Source: Paraburkholderia hiiakae
GTDB taxonomy: Bacteria; Pseudomonadota; Gammaproteobacteria; Burkholderiales; Burkholderiaceae
NCBI RefSeq assembly: GCF_904848665.1
Contig: NZ_CAJHCQ010000038.1
Span: 1 to 41,363, forward strand
Length of the DNA: 41,363 nucleotides
Direction of reading: 5' to 3'
Every line of letters begins with the position of its first letter. Position 1 is the first letter of the stretch. Of this stretch, positions 8,637 to 16,625 are shown one piece after another. The notes under the pieces were generated by a model. That model did no database searches. It saw only the letters and a list, made by a program, of their open reading frames with translations, and was not told the origin of the DNA. The translations under genes and the position numbers were made by a program.

Positions 8637-8996
8637 ATGCTGGTAACGTTGGTCGATGATGACGAAGCAGTGCGGGAATCGCTTCCAGATCTGGTGAGAG
8701 TGTTCGGATATGCCGTGAGCGTGTTCTCATCTGCCGAGGCTTTTCTCGCATCCGAAGTTGTCGATCAAACTCATTGTCTGGTCCTCGACATCAACATGCC
8801 AGGTATGGGCGGGCTGGGGCTTTTTCGTGAGTTGAAGCGTCTTGGCAAGAACGTGCCGGTCGTTTTCATTACCGCTCATAAAGACGCAGCCAATCGCGAT
8901 CGCCTGATCGCGCAGGGCGCGTGCGATTGCCTGTTCAAGCCCTTTAGCGATACGGCACTTCTTGCGGCGCTCAAGGTTGCGCTGGGCGAGAACTGA
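8637..8996 (+). CDS. Stand-alone receiver-domain protein (RR3)
   Basis: 119 residues from ATG 8637 (a TTG four codons upstream is the other possible start; neither has a strong ribosome site). It is a complete receiver with nothing after it: TLVDDDEAVRESL, phospho-acceptor D51 (LVLDINMPGMGGL), FITAHKD, and K in FKPF. Such single-domain receivers act as phospho-sinks, phosphotransfer intermediates or partners by protein contact rather than by DNA binding. It probably shares a transcript with RR4, whose start lies 38 bp downstream. Its alpha4-beta5 region (AHKDAANRDRLIAQGA) differs from the FixJ-type regulators around it, so it is not simply a truncated copy of RR2 or RR4. Confidence 0.82.
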   Translation: MLVTLVDDDEAVRESLPDLVRVFGYAVSVFSSAEAFLASEVVDQTHCLVLDINMPGMGGLGLFRELKRLGKNVPVVFITAHKDAANRDRLIAQGACDCLFKPFSDTALLAALKVALGEN

Positions 8997-9034
8997 GAGC
9001 GTTTCAGTGCTTCGGGGCGATAAAAAGGAATAAC

Positions 9035-9730
9035 GTGCCTCAAGGTAACGCAGGTAGAACAGGTGGAGCAGGTCAGGGCGCCATGCCGTCGAGCGGCTCG
9101 CGAGTCGAGCCCATTGTATTTGTCATCGACGACGACATTTCCGTGCGCGAATCGCTGGAATTATTGCTGCGCAGTGCAGGTCTGCACGCGCAGATATTCG
9201 CTTGTGCCGAAGATTTTCTCGCTCACCCGCGCGCTTTCGCGCCCACCTGTGTGGTTCTGGACGTATCGCTTCCGCAAGTGACCGGTCTGGAACTGCAGCA
9301 GCGCATTGCCGTCGACCGGCCTGATATGCCGATCATCTTCATCACCGGTCACGGGGACGTGCCCATGACCGTGAAAGCGATGAAAGCCGGTGCAGTCGAA
9401 TTCCTGACCAAGCCGTTCAACGACGAGACGTTGCTCCAGGCCATTCACGACGCCATCGAGCGAAGCCGTGAAGCCCTCGAAAGCCACATGGCGTTGCGCG
9501 CGCTTCACGACAGCTATGCGACGCTCACACCGCGCGAGCGGGAAGTCATGGCGCTCGTGGTTTCGGGATTGCTGAACAAGCAGATAGGGGGCGAGCTCGG
9601 CATCAGCGAAATTACCGTGAAGATGCACCGCGGCAAGGTCATGCAGAAGATGAGCGCCGATTCGCTTCCGGAGCTCGTCAATATGGCGGCGAAGCTCCGC
9701 TTGTCGCCGCCGCGCGATCGCAAGCGTTAG
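9035..9730 (+). CDS. FixJ-type response regulator (RR4)
   Basis: 231 residues from GTG 9035, supported by AAGGA at about 9025-9029; an in-frame ATG at 9083 is the alternative. Receiver about 25-145: VIDDD, D76 (VVLDVSLPQVTGL), FITGHGDVPMTVKAMKAGAVEF, K in TKPF. LuxR HTH about 165-225: LTPREREVMALVVSGLLNKQIG, then EITVKMHRGKVMQKM. It aligns with RR2 without gaps through most of its length; both carry FLAHPR and DVSLP, which suggests duplication within this locus. The kinase at 5379 is the nearest candidate donor. Confidence 0.88.
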   Translation: MPQGNAGRTGGAGQGAMPSSGSRVEPIVFVIDDDISVRESLELLLRSAGLHAQIFACAEDFLAHPRAFAPTCVVLDVSLPQVTGLELQQRIAVDRPDMPIIFITGHGDVPMTVKAMKAGAVEFLTKPFNDETLLQAIHDAIERSREALESHMALRALHDSYATLTPREREVMALVVSGLLNKQIGGELGISEITVKMHRGKVMQKMSADSLPELVNMAAKLRLSPPRDRKR

Positions 9731-9746
9731 CCGTCAATCGCGCGGA

Positions 9747-9760
9747 TATACCTGCGTATA
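9747..9760. promoter_or_regulatory. ATAC-N4-GTAT palindrome, copy 4
   Basis: TATACCTGCGTATA: perfect 5-bp arms with a 4-base centre, 17 bp after the RR4 stop and about 290 bp upstream of the hydrolase start at 10050. Confidence 0.6.
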
Positions 9761-9948
9761 GTGCGCTAATCCGATCGCCGTATGGTGCTGTCTGGCGCAG
9801 CGATGGTACGCTGTGTTGTCTATTGTCTCCGCACTTCATGCCACGCCACACCACGCTGCGTGAGTTCTCGTGTCAATTATTGTGGATAACGAAAGATTAG
9901 TAAATAAGTATTCGTAACGCACCGTTTCGATTGTCATGCTGCGCTCGA

Positions 9949-10002
9949 TTTTAGCGGCCGCGAAGAGATCATCGAACTCGCGCGAACGAATCTCCGCTAA
10001 AA
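9949..10002 (+). other. Stem-loop with 9-bp arms in the hydrolase leader
   Basis: TTTTAGCGG (9949-9957) and CCGCTAAAA (9994-10002) are perfect complements with a 36-base loop, 47 bp before ATG 10050. It could be a leader RNA structure, an attenuator-like fold, or the scar of a small inverted-repeat element. No T-run follows directly. Confidence 0.4.
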
Positions 10003-10049
10003 CGTGGGTGAATTTTCACTTGAGTTCGATTATCAGGAGAAAAGGGATC

Positions 10050-11066
10050 ATGTCGGACCAGATCAACGAACGCCGTCGGCGTATCCTCGGAACGGGTCTC
10101 GCAGGCGCTGCACTGGTGGGAGCGGGTTTGAGCGAACTGGCACGCGCGCAGTCGGCGGCGGGTGCGGCAACATTGGGCGAGATCAGGCAAGTTCAGGCAA
10201 ACGGCTTGAGCATCGGCTACGTGGATGCCGGGCCGAAGGAAGGGCCGCCCGTCGTGCTGCTGCACGGCTGGCCCTACGATATCTACAGCTTTGCCGAGGT
10301 CACGCCGATACTCGTGGCGGCGGGGCATCGCGTGCTCGTGCCGTATTTGCGCGGCTATGGCTCGACGCGCTTTGTCTCCGCCGATACACCGCGCAACGGA
10401 CAACAAGCCGTTGTTGCCGTCGATATCGTCGCATTCATGGACGCGCTGAAGGTCAAGCAGGCCGTGATCGGCGGGTTCGACTGGGGCGCGCGCACCGCTA
10501 ACATCATCGCAGCGCTGTGGCCCGAACGCTGCAAGGCGCTCGTTTCCGTGAGCGGTTATCTGATCGGCAGCCAGGCGGCCAATGCGAAGCCGTTGCCGCC
10601 GCAGGCCGAACTGGCCTGGTGGTATCAGTTCTACTTCGCCACGGCGCGCGGCGTGGCCGGTTACGAGCAGAATCGCCACGATTTCAACAAGCTGATCTGG
10701 CGCCTCGCTTCGCCACAATGGCATTTCGACGATCCCACCTACGATCGCACGGCGGCCTCCTTCGAGAATCCCGATCATGTTGCGGTGGTGATTCACAACT
10801 ATCGCTGGCGGCTGGGTCTCGCGCAAGGCGAGGCGAAGTATGACGACATCGAAAGGAAGCTGGCGCAGTCGCCGACGATTTCGGTACCCACGATCACGAT
10901 GGAAGGGGATGCCAACGGCGCGCCGCATCCGCCGCCGGCGGCTTATGCCGGAAAGTTCACGGGCAAATACCAGCATCGTGACATCAGCGGCGGCATCGGC
11001 CACAATCTGCCGCAAGAAGCGCCCAAGGCGTTTGCGGATGCCCTGCTGCAAGTCCAGCATCTGTAG
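10050..11066 (+). CDS. Tat-exported alpha/beta hydrolase, epoxide hydrolase/dehalogenase-like
   Basis: 338 residues from ATG 10050, preceded by CAGGAGAAAAGGG. The N-terminus carries a twin-arginine signal (RRRRILGTGLAGAALVGAG, cleavage near ARAQ-SA), so the folded protein is probably periplasmic. The body is an alpha/beta hydrolase: oxyanion-hole motif HGWPYD, nucleophile elbow GGFDWGAR with D144, and late catalytic histidine H318 in GIGHNLPQE. An Asp nucleophile followed by Trp is the pattern of epoxide hydrolases and haloalkane dehalogenases; the substrate cannot be read from sequence. It lies after a chain of response regulators with a palindromic site upstream. A fragment of a second, different epoxide hydrolase is found at about 12400-12626. 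Confidence 0.82.
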   Translation: MSDQINERRRRILGTGLAGAALVGAGLSELARAQSAAGAATLGEIRQVQANGLSIGYVDAGPKEGPPVVLLHGWPYDIYSFAEVTPILVAAGHRVLVPYLRGYGSTRFVSADTPRNGQQAVVAVDIVAFMDALKVKQAVIGGFDWGARTANIIAALWPERCKALVSVSGYLIGSQAANAKPLPPQAELAWWYQFYFATARGVAGYEQNRHDFNKLIWRLASPQWHFDDPTYDRTAASFENPDHVAVVIHNYRWRLGLAQGEAKYDDIERKLAQSPTISVPTITMEGDANGAPHPPPAAYAGKFTGKYQHRDISGGIGHNLPQEAPKAFADALLQVQHL

Positions 11067-11118
11067 CGACGCTTGACGCGCTATAGGTCGCGATGCGCGC
11101 CCGACATCGCCCGACGTC

Positions 11119-11211
11119 AACTGACAAAATCGGCCCTGCCGCACGCATCTTTTCGTAGACGGGATAAGGATCGGCGAGGAAGGCGGGCGAGGCGAAGCCG
11201 GAAAATTGCAT
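11119..11211 (-). pseudogene. Cytochrome P450 N-terminal remnant
   Basis: On the minus strand, starting at ATG 11211, about 31 codons read MQFSGFASPAFLADPYPVYE then KMRAAGPILSV. This is the conserved N-terminal beta-1 entry of bacterial cytochromes P450 (F-x-P-AFLADPYPVY-x-x-MRAAGP). The similarity stops abruptly near 11119, and the rest of the P450 (I-helix, ExxR, heme Cys) is absent from the window, because the hydrolase gene ends at 11066. It is a gene remnant. The rest of 11067-11444 shows no other gene. Confidence 0.6.
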
Positions 11212-11444
11212 GGGTGTGTGAGAGGCGCTCAGGCGTGAGCGGCAGGTTTGCCTTACCGCACCTTGGAGCGTGCGGTTGGCAGGCGGTTTTGAATCAGCGT
11301 TGCATGGAGTCATTAGGCGCCCCGCACGTATCGCGCTTGTTTCTGGAATCGGGCGGTTTGTAGACCGTTGTTTCGTCGCGCACGTTCGATACATTGCGCT
11401 ACAGAAATCGCTTGCGCCCAAGCCACGCCGAGAGGCCGCGGCCG

Positions 11445-12245
11445 CTAAAAACAAAGCGCTTCGCTTTCTACGCACGCACGACTACCGGGCGCGGCTTCGC
11501 GCGCGTCGTGGTGAACTGTCACTGGCGTGGAAAGAACGTAGCCCTCGTTACGCAGCGTCTTGATGTAGCGGGCCGCGCGCGCCGTGTCGTTCAATTTTTG
11601 CCTGAGCCGGCTCACCAGCAAATCGATCGAGCGGTCGAACGGTTCGGCGTTGCGCCGCTGTGTGAGGTTGAGCAACTGGTCGCGCGTCAAGACGCGTTGA
11701 GCGTGGTCGAGAAACACGCGCAACAAGCGATATTCGGCGCCGCTGAGTGTGACGACCGTGTCGTCGGATTCGAGCAGATGGCGCGCGGTGGTGTCGAGGC
11801 GCCAGTCCCCGAAGCCGAGAACCGGCGTGTCGTCCACGAGCTGCAGGTCGGGGGGCAACATGCGCGTGCGGCGCAGCACCGCCCGGATGCGGGCGAGCAG
11901 TTCGCGGGCTTGAAATGGCTTGGCCATATAGTCGTCCGCGCCCATTTCGAGCCCGACGATGCGGTCGGTGACATCGCAACGGGCCGTCAGCATGACGACG
12001 GGCAGCGCGCGATGGCGACTTTCGCGCAACCCGCGGTAGAGCGCGAGACCGTCTTCGCCGGGCAGAATCAGGTCGAGCAGGATGAGGTCGGGTGTATGCC
12101 TTCCCAGATACTCATGCATCTCCCTTCCGTTGCACGCGGTCGTGACCTGCATGCCATTTCGCTGGAGATAACCGGCAACCAGTTCGCGTATGCCGCGGTC
12201 GTCGTCGACAACCAGAATGTGATCGATTTTTTCCATGATCGTCAT
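11445..12245 (-). CDS. OmpR/PhoB-type response regulator
   Basis: 266 residues from ATG 12245, or 263 from ATG 12236 (MEKIDHILVVDDD), which is closer to the usual start. Receiver: LVVDDDRGIREL, D58 in LILLDLILPGEDGL, VVMLTARCD, K in AKPF. Winged-helix trans_reg_C about 145-240: VVTLSGAEYRLLRVFLDHAQRVLTRDQLL, then RSIDLLVSRLRQKL and YIKTLRNEGYVL. A ~25-residue tail after the wing is unusual for the family and ends in a Cys/Glu-rich stretch. The histidine kinase at 12890 is divergent and the most likely partner, although the usual arrangement is co-directional. A perfect ATAC-N4-GTAT site lies about 110 bp upstream of the start. Confidence 0.88.
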   Translation of the reverse strand: MTIMEKIDHILVVDDDRGIRELVAGYLQRNGMQVTTACNGREMHEYLGRHTPDLILLDLILPGEDGLALYRGLRESRHRALPVVMLTARCDVTDRIVGLEMGADDYMAKPFQARELLARIRAVLRRTRMLPPDLQLVDDTPVLGFGDWRLDTTARHLLESDDTVVTLSGAEYRLLRVFLDHAQRVLTRDQLLNLTQRRNAEPFDRSIDLLVSRLRQKLNDTARAARYIKTLRNEGYVLSTPVTVHHDAREAAPGSRACVESEALCF

Positions 12246-12354
12246 AAGCGGGACAGCGGCGCTGTTCTACCGCTGCCAGCAGCGTAACCGGATGCAGACG
12301 ATCAGACCATTCCATTCTGGATTGAGTCGACAGATGAGTAAGGATAGGTAGTCG

Positions 12355-12368
12355 CATACTTTCGTATG
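12355..12368. promoter_or_regulatory. ATAC-N4-GTAT palindrome, copy 5 (upstream of the OmpR-type regulator)
   Basis: CATACTTTCGTATG: perfect 5-bp arms with a 4-base centre, about 110-120 bp upstream of the minus-strand regulator start and just before the epoxide hydrolase remnant on the plus strand. Confidence 0.6.
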
Positions 12369-12395
12369 TGGATATTCCGCCGTCATGAAGAATAT

Positions 12396-12626
12396 AACCC
12401 GGGTGGGTGGGAAGATCACTCGAATAATTTCAACGCGGTCGACATCAGTTTGCCGGCAGCGATTACTGTGTTTCCGGGTGAGATTTATCAGGCGCCGCGC
12501 AGTTATCACACTCTCCTCTACTTCAACACGGTCGATAAGGGCGGCCATTTCGCGGCCCGGGAAGAGCCGCTGCTGTTCGCGCAGGAGGGTCGCGCCGGAT
12601 TCAGGCCGATGCGCAAGCTCGCGTAA
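12396..12626 (+). pseudogene. Epoxide hydrolase C-terminal remnant
   Basis: The plus-strand frame ending at TAA 12624-12626 contains ITVFPGEIYQAPRS, LLYFNTVDKGGHFAAREEP and LFAQEGRAGFRPM. This is the conserved end of EHN-type epoxide hydrolases, including the catalytic His in KGGHFAA. The nucleophile and lid regions are missing, and the frame opens only at 12366, so the 5-prime ~300 codons are gone. A few residues are lost between QAPRS and LLYF compared with the family. It is a decayed gene, distinct from the intact hydrolase at 10050. Confidence 0.65.
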
Positions 12627-12706
12627 AGATGTCGCGTCCCGCACGCTGGACGCTTTTAGCGTGCGGGGCGCGAACCGCGCGATTTTACCCATCCGTAGGT
12701 TTGAAC

Positions 12707-12722
12707 ATATACGTTCATATGA
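12707..12722. promoter_or_regulatory. ATAC-N4-GTAT-like site (7/8) upstream of the histidine kinase
   Basis: ATAC-GTTC-ATAT at 12709-12720, embedded in a second symmetry CATAT-N6-ATATG (12706-12721). It lies about 170 bp before ATG 12890. Confidence 0.4.
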
Positions 12723-12889
12723 TGGCGCCGTGCGCGTGATGGGCCCTATTCTGGCGCTGCCGGGCAGGGCGTACCACGAAGCAGATGTTTCCGGGCAGGG
12801 CGCCGGCCGTCTGTCAAATGCGCGTTCCCCTGTGGTGCAAAGCGGCCCCGCCAGGTCAGGTCACGCCTGGCCAGTACACGAGAACGGAT

Positions 12890-13933
12890 ATGAACGCGCA
12901 CGCTATCGACCCATCGAATACCCCTAACGCTTGCCTGAACGCAACCGCTGCGCGCGCTTCGGCGTCTCGCGGCGCGTGGCGGTCTTTCGAGGCGTGGTCG
13001 CGGCCCTTATGGGTGCTGCTTGCGGCGGCCTGCGCCTACGCCACATATGCAACGCATGCCGTGCCGTGGCAGGTGCTTGCGCGCATCGGCTTGCCCTTGG
13101 TGCTGCCCGCCATGCTCGTGGCGGCGCTCGTGGCGCTGAAGTTCGTCGAGTTGCACGTGTACGTTCAGCGCATGGAGGCCATGGTCGAGCGCAGCCTTGG
13201 CGAAGGTGAGGAGGCGGCCCTGCCCGAAGACGCGGGGCCCACCGCCGTTGCGCGTTTGGCTCGCGCGTTCAATGTGTGCGCGCGCCATCGCGCGCGCCGC
13301 CAGGCCGAGTTGCTTCACGTGCTCGCCGCCTATGCGCACGATTTGCGCACGCCGCTCACGCGCATGACCATGCGTTCGGAACTCGTGGAGGAAGCGTCGG
13401 TGAGAGACGCGCTCGCCCGCGATCTTGCAGAGATGACCGAACTGGTCGAAGGCAGTCTTTCCTGCGCGCGCATGCAATGCAGCGCCCACGAGCCCATGCG
13501 TTCCGTCGATGCGGACAGCTTGCTCGGCGCGCTGATTGCCGACTATCGGGACGCCGGGCGCACCGTCGAACTCGAGGGGCAGGTGGGGCGTCCCGTGGTG
13601 ACGTGTCCCCATGCGCTGCGCCGCGTGCTGGTGAATCTTATCGATAATGCGCTGCGCTATGGCGTCGATGTCCGTCTCAGCGTGAGGGTCGAGGCGCAGC
13701 GTCTCGTGCTGGCCGTGCTCGATTCGGGACCGGGCATCGCTCCGGCCCGTCTGGAAACGGTTTTCGCCGCCTGGTACCGCGCGCCCGAAACGGCAGCCTC
13801 GGCGTCGGGCTCGGGTCTCGGGCTCGCGATTGCGCGACGCCTCACGCTCGCCATGCGCGGCGAGCTCGAACTCGAAAACCGGCGCACAGGTGGCCTGGAA
13901 GCGCGCCTCACGCTGCCGTTGGCGGCAGCGTGA
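12890..13933 (+). CDS. Membrane histidine kinase, EnvZ-like class
   Basis: 347 residues from ATG 12890; an in-frame ATG at 12785 would add 35 residues without recognisable signal, so the shorter form is preferred. Two membrane segments (about 36-55 and 62-82) are separated by only a few residues, so there is no real periplasmic sensor domain. A HAMP-like linker follows. HisKA H-box: AAYAHDLRTPLTRM. HATPase: N-box RRVLVNLIDNALRYG, G1 DSGPGIAP, G2 SGSGLGLAIARRL. It belongs to the EnvZ-like class that pairs with OmpR-type regulators; the divergent regulator at 11445-12245 is the obvious partner. Without a periplasmic domain, sensing may be membrane-intrinsic or cytoplasmic (inference). Confidence 0.87.
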   Translation: MNAHAIDPSNTPNACLNATAARASASRGAWRSFEAWSRPLWVLLAAACAYATYATHAVPWQVLARIGLPLVLPAMLVAALVALKFVELHVYVQRMEAMVERSLGEGEEAALPEDAGPTAVARLARAFNVCARHRARRQAELLHVLAAYAHDLRTPLTRMTMRSELVEEASVRDALARDLAEMTELVEGSLSCARMQCSAHEPMRSVDADSLLGALIADYRDAGRTVELEGQVGRPVVTCPHALRRVLVNLIDNALRYGVDVRLSVRVEAQRLVLAVLDSGPGIAPARLETVFAAWYRAPETAASASGSGLGLAIARRLTLAMRGELELENRRTGGLEARLTLPLAAA

Positions 13934-13979
13934 GGCTGGCATGTCGAATCGTCGGAGCATCGGCGCTCTGGTCAGCATG

Positions 13980-14166
13980 ACTAAAGAGACGCCAGCGTTA
14001 CGGTGACGATGGTCGTTCCGCACAAGCGCTCGGCAAGAACGACATGAGCGGGACGCTCGCGCCACCACCGCGTGCGCCTTGCTCGCGTACGGTGGCCGAT
14101 CACGATGAGCTCGGGATCGAACGTTTGCGCGTGACGCGCCACGACATCGGCGATTTGCCCGTATTT
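13980..14166 (-). pseudogene. Universal stress protein C-terminal remnant
   Basis: On the minus strand the frame ending at 13980 reads VKYGQIADVVARHAQTFDP, ELIVIGHRTRARRTRWWRE, RPAHVVLAERLCGTTIVTVT. This follows the UspA-family pattern of A-D-V-V-x-A, the nucleotide-loop-like L-I-V-I-G-H-R, and a final V-V-T-V strand. A TAG immediately upstream of VKYG and the lack of any N-terminal half show that it is broken. The rest of 13934-14292 shows no intact gene. Called from motif pattern only. Confidence 0.45.
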
Positions 14167-14292
14167 GACCTAGCCGTTCGCGGTACGACGCGATGTTCTC
14201 GCTGGAAAAACATCTTCCTGAATAATTCGGAATCAAGAATGAATTATGAGACCTGATATCAATCAACCCCTTCTAAAGAACACGGAATTCAG

Positions 14293-15340
14293 ATGCGAAA
14301 TCATCAAACGGATATCGAAAACAACATGAAACAGGCGCCTGCTCTGGTCCGGGCGCTAGGCGGTACGGAACATTTGTTCTGGCTGCTCGACCGCAACCGC
14401 GCGATTCATTTCTTGCTTGTCGCGGAAATCGACCGTGTATTCGAGCCCAGCGCGTGGCACGCGGCGTTGCTGGCGCTCCAGCAGCGGCATCCTTTGCTCT
14501 CTACGCGTATCGTCGCAAACCCTGAAGCGGCTCCTGCCTTCTTTCGCGATCCCAATGCGCGGATTCCTCTGCGTGTGGTGGAGAATGCGCGGGCTTCGTG
14601 GCAAGTCGAGGCGGCGAGGGAAATGAATACGCCTTTCGACTGGTCGACTGCACCGCTTGTGCGTGCCACTCTGCTGCAGGGCGAAGGCGGCTCGCCCCTC
14701 ATTCTTGCCGCGCATCACGCGGTGCTCGACGGCATGGGCGGTGCCTATGTGATAGAGGACCTGCTGTGCGCGTTGGCAGGCGGCTCGCTCATGAGCCTGC
14801 CACTCGTGCAGCCGCTGGAAAGCCTGTTGAGAGCGCAAATGGCTACGGCCACCGTACCCGGCGCGATGGCGCCGGCGCCCGAGCCCAAGGTGTTCCGCGC
14901 GGCTTCGGGCGCGCGCGCCGAGGTCGCCGCGCTGGCGCTTAGCGCGCAGTTCACGCGGGCTGTTGTGGAGCGCCCGCGAGATCAAGGCATTGCTCGCACC
15001 CGCGCAAACGCACGCGTCGGTCATACAGGAAACGAAAGCGCTGGACGCATTCATGTCGTCGAACCCGTCCATTGAAGATGCAGCGGGTTTTCTTTCGCAC
15101 ATGCTGGCGTTCGACGTGCTGCTTTCGAACCTGGGCCGCGAGCCGGTCGCTTCGAATTTTGAGGGCTTCGCACTGAAGGCGCTTTGGGGGCCGATCGTGA
15201 GTTCGGGTTTCGCGGACGATCAGGTCGTGGGCGTCTGCACGCACGGGGGTGTGCTGCGTCTCACGCAGGCGAGCTATACCGCCATGCCGGGACTACTCGA
15301 CGAAGTGCGCACCGTAATGAGCGAGGCCGTTGCCGCTTGA
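14293..15340 (+). pseudogene. Condensation-domain acyltransferase, frameshifted and internally deleted
   Basis: The first frame (from ATG 14293 or 14326) encodes the N-terminal half of an NRPS-condensation/PapA-like acyltransferase: LGGTEHLFWLLDR, LLALQQRHPLLSTRI, NTPFDWSTAPLVRATLL, and the active-site motif HHAVLDGMGG (HHxxxDG intact). Around 14955-14985 the coding signal moves to another plus frame, which continues with AREIKALLAPAQTHASVI, FDVLLSNLGREPV, LWGPIVSSGF and the C-terminal SYTAMPGLLDEVRTVM, ending at TGA 15340. Together the parts give about 340 residues against roughly 420-440 for the family, so a central segment is also lost. Natural substrates of such stand-alone enzymes are usually lipids or polyketide products; here it is unlikely to work. 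Confidence 0.72.
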
Positions 15341-15378
15341 TTTGACAACTGAGGTTGCGGCTGAGGTGAAGCACGAAA

Positions 15379-15399
15379 TGCGCCGGCATGGCCGGCGCA
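15379..15399. terminator. GC-rich hairpin between converging genes
   Basis: Perfect 9-bp stem TGCGCCGGC / GCCGGCGCA with a 3-base loop, between the ends of the acyltransferase pseudogene (+) and the BON gene (-). There is no long T-run on either side; a bidirectional terminator is plausible. Confidence 0.45.
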
Positions 15400-15454
15400 C
15401 TCGCTTACGGTGGAGCCGCGAGCGTCAGGGCGCTGCGGTTTAGAGAACAGCGTA

Positions 15455-15817
15455 TCAGGGCGCTGCGTAGAGCGTCAGCTTGGACTCGACAGACTGGACG
15501 CCCGGCACTTTCGATGCCACGTCCTGAGCGACCTGGTCCTGCGATTCGTCGATAATCGTGCCCGCCAGGATGACCTTGCCCGTGCGCGTATTGGCGAACA
15601 CGGCGATGTCCGTGTCGTTCAGGTCGTGGTTCTTGTAGAAGGCATCGCGAACCTTTTTCGCCAATGCGTGGTTGGCGGCGCGGTCGGCATGCATTTGCGC
15701 GCGCATCTGCTGCTTGGTGAGCGCGGGCGTGTCGCCAGTCGTCGCGGTTTGTGCGAGAGCGGCGGAAGAGAGCAGGACGGCGAGTGCGGCGGTAAGCGCC
15801 TTGGAGCGAAGCGTCAT
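15455..15817 (-). CDS. Periplasmic BON-domain protein
   Basis: 120 residues from ATG 15817, preceded by AGGTGAC; the frame is open further upstream but the signal peptide fixes this start. The signal sequence MTLRSKALTAALAVLLSSAALA ends near AQ-TA. The mature part has a charged helix (LTKQQMRAQMHADRAANHAL) and one BON domain of about 70 residues (KKVRDAFYKN, TGKVILAGTI, VAQDVASKVPGVQSVESKL). BON proteins (OsmY-like) bind phospholipid membranes and are induced by osmotic or stationary-phase stress. Two degenerate ATAC-N4-GTAT-like sites lie 115-150 bp upstream, suggesting control by the neighbouring two-component regulators (inference). Confidence 0.85.
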   Translation of the reverse strand: MTLRSKALTAALAVLLSSAALAQTATTGDTPALTKQQMRAQMHADRAANHALAKKVRDAFYKNHDLNDTDIAVFANTRTGKVILAGTIIDESQDQVAQDVASKVPGVQSVESKLTLYAAP

Positions 15818-15932
15818 GGAGTCACCTGTTGACGTTGAGTACGAACGCGGAGTTGTCAATGCGGGTCTTGCCCGCTGGTAAGGATAGACCATTGGCCGCC
15901 CAGGCCCAATCAGACTTTAGGTGGTTCACCCT

Positions 15933-15966
15933 ATACGAATGTCAACTGCGCACTATACCTAGGGAT
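15933..15966. promoter_or_regulatory. Two degenerate ATAC-N4-GTAT-like sites upstream of the BON gene
   Basis: ATAC-GAAT-GTCA at 15933-15944 (6/8) and ATAC-CTAG-GGAT at 15955-15966 (7/8). Their starts are 22 bp apart, roughly two helical turns, so they lie on the same face of the DNA, 116-149 bp upstream of the minus-strand start. Confidence 0.4.
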
Positions 15967-15990
15967 GCCCCGGCGATGTGCGATGATGAT

Positions 15991-16365
15991 TCAGGCTGCG
16001 GTAGCGGCTGCCACGGCGACCGCAGCGGCGAGATCTCTGGCCCTGACCGGCTTGATGAGGAATGCGCTTGCGCCATTGTCCAGCGCCAGGCTCTGGAGTT
16101 CGGGCATGGGGTAGGCCGTGACGAAAATCGTGGGTATGCGAATGCCGGCGCCAATCAGGCGCAAAAACATGTCGACGCCGGTCATGCCCGGCATTTGGAC
16201 ATCCGAAATAATGCAGCGTGGGTGCCGGGCGCCTACGGCGGCCAGCAGGTCCATGCCGGATTCGAATGTCACGACGTCGTAATCGAGTGAGCGTAGCAAG
16301 CTGGAGAGGCCGGAGCGGACCGAAGGGTCGTCGTCAACCACCCAGATTGCTTGTGGCGTACACAA
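15991..16365 (-). CDS. Stand-alone receiver-domain protein (RR5)
   Basis: 124 residues starting at TTG 16365, chosen because AGGGGAG lies 6-8 bases upstream on the minus strand and no ATG precedes the receiver. Complete receiver: IWVVDDDPSVRSGL, phospho-acceptor D55 (IISDVQMPGMTGV), FVTAY, K in IKPV. The protein ends in an Ala-rich helix with no output domain. It is the second single-domain receiver of the block and is more FixJ-receiver-like (SDVQMPGM) than RR3. A likely role is phosphotransfer, or competition with the FixJ-type regulators for one of the kinases. A perfect palindrome lies 96 bp upstream. Confidence 0.82.
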   Translation of the reverse strand: MCTPQAIWVVDDDPSVRSGLSSLLRSLDYDVVTFESGMDLLAAVGARHPRCIISDVQMPGMTGVDMFLRLIGAGIRIPTIFVTAYPMPELQSLALDNGASAFLIKPVRARDLAAAVAVAAATAA

Positions 16366-16460
16366 TGAAAATCTCCCCTAGCGTGCTGGAAGGCGGTATG
16401 GCTGTGATTCGACGCGTGTACGCTGGCTAAGCTTACAGGAGACCTCCAGCCGCCGAAATC

Positions 16461-16472
16461 ATACGGCGGTAT
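16461..16472. promoter_or_regulatory. ATAC-N4-GTAT palindrome, copy 6 (between RR5 and the large kinase)
   Basis: ATAC-GGCG-GTAT, perfect 4-bp arms, 96 bp upstream of the RR5 start (-) and 360 bp upstream of the large kinase (+). Confidence 0.6.
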
Positions 16473-16625
16473 AGATAGGGTTTGCCGCAATCCGTCTGTA
16501 AGATGCCAGGGGGATATGAGAGTTCACCCACCGCACTGCCCCTCGCTGAGCACACAACGCTTACACAATAATTGCGCAATCGCGCGCCTCGCGCGCGGCA
16601 TTCCCTTTGGATCGACGGCCGAAGC

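Noticed and set aside
9936..10049. 38-residue extension of the Tat hydrolase
   Set aside because: The extension would bury the twin-arginine signal; the start at 10050 has a good ribosome site and puts the Tat motif at the N-terminus.
11394..12287. 297-residue plus-strand open frame opposite the OmpR-type regulator
   Set aside because: Mirror frame of a high-GC gene; its composition is typical of an antisense shadow and has no domain pattern.
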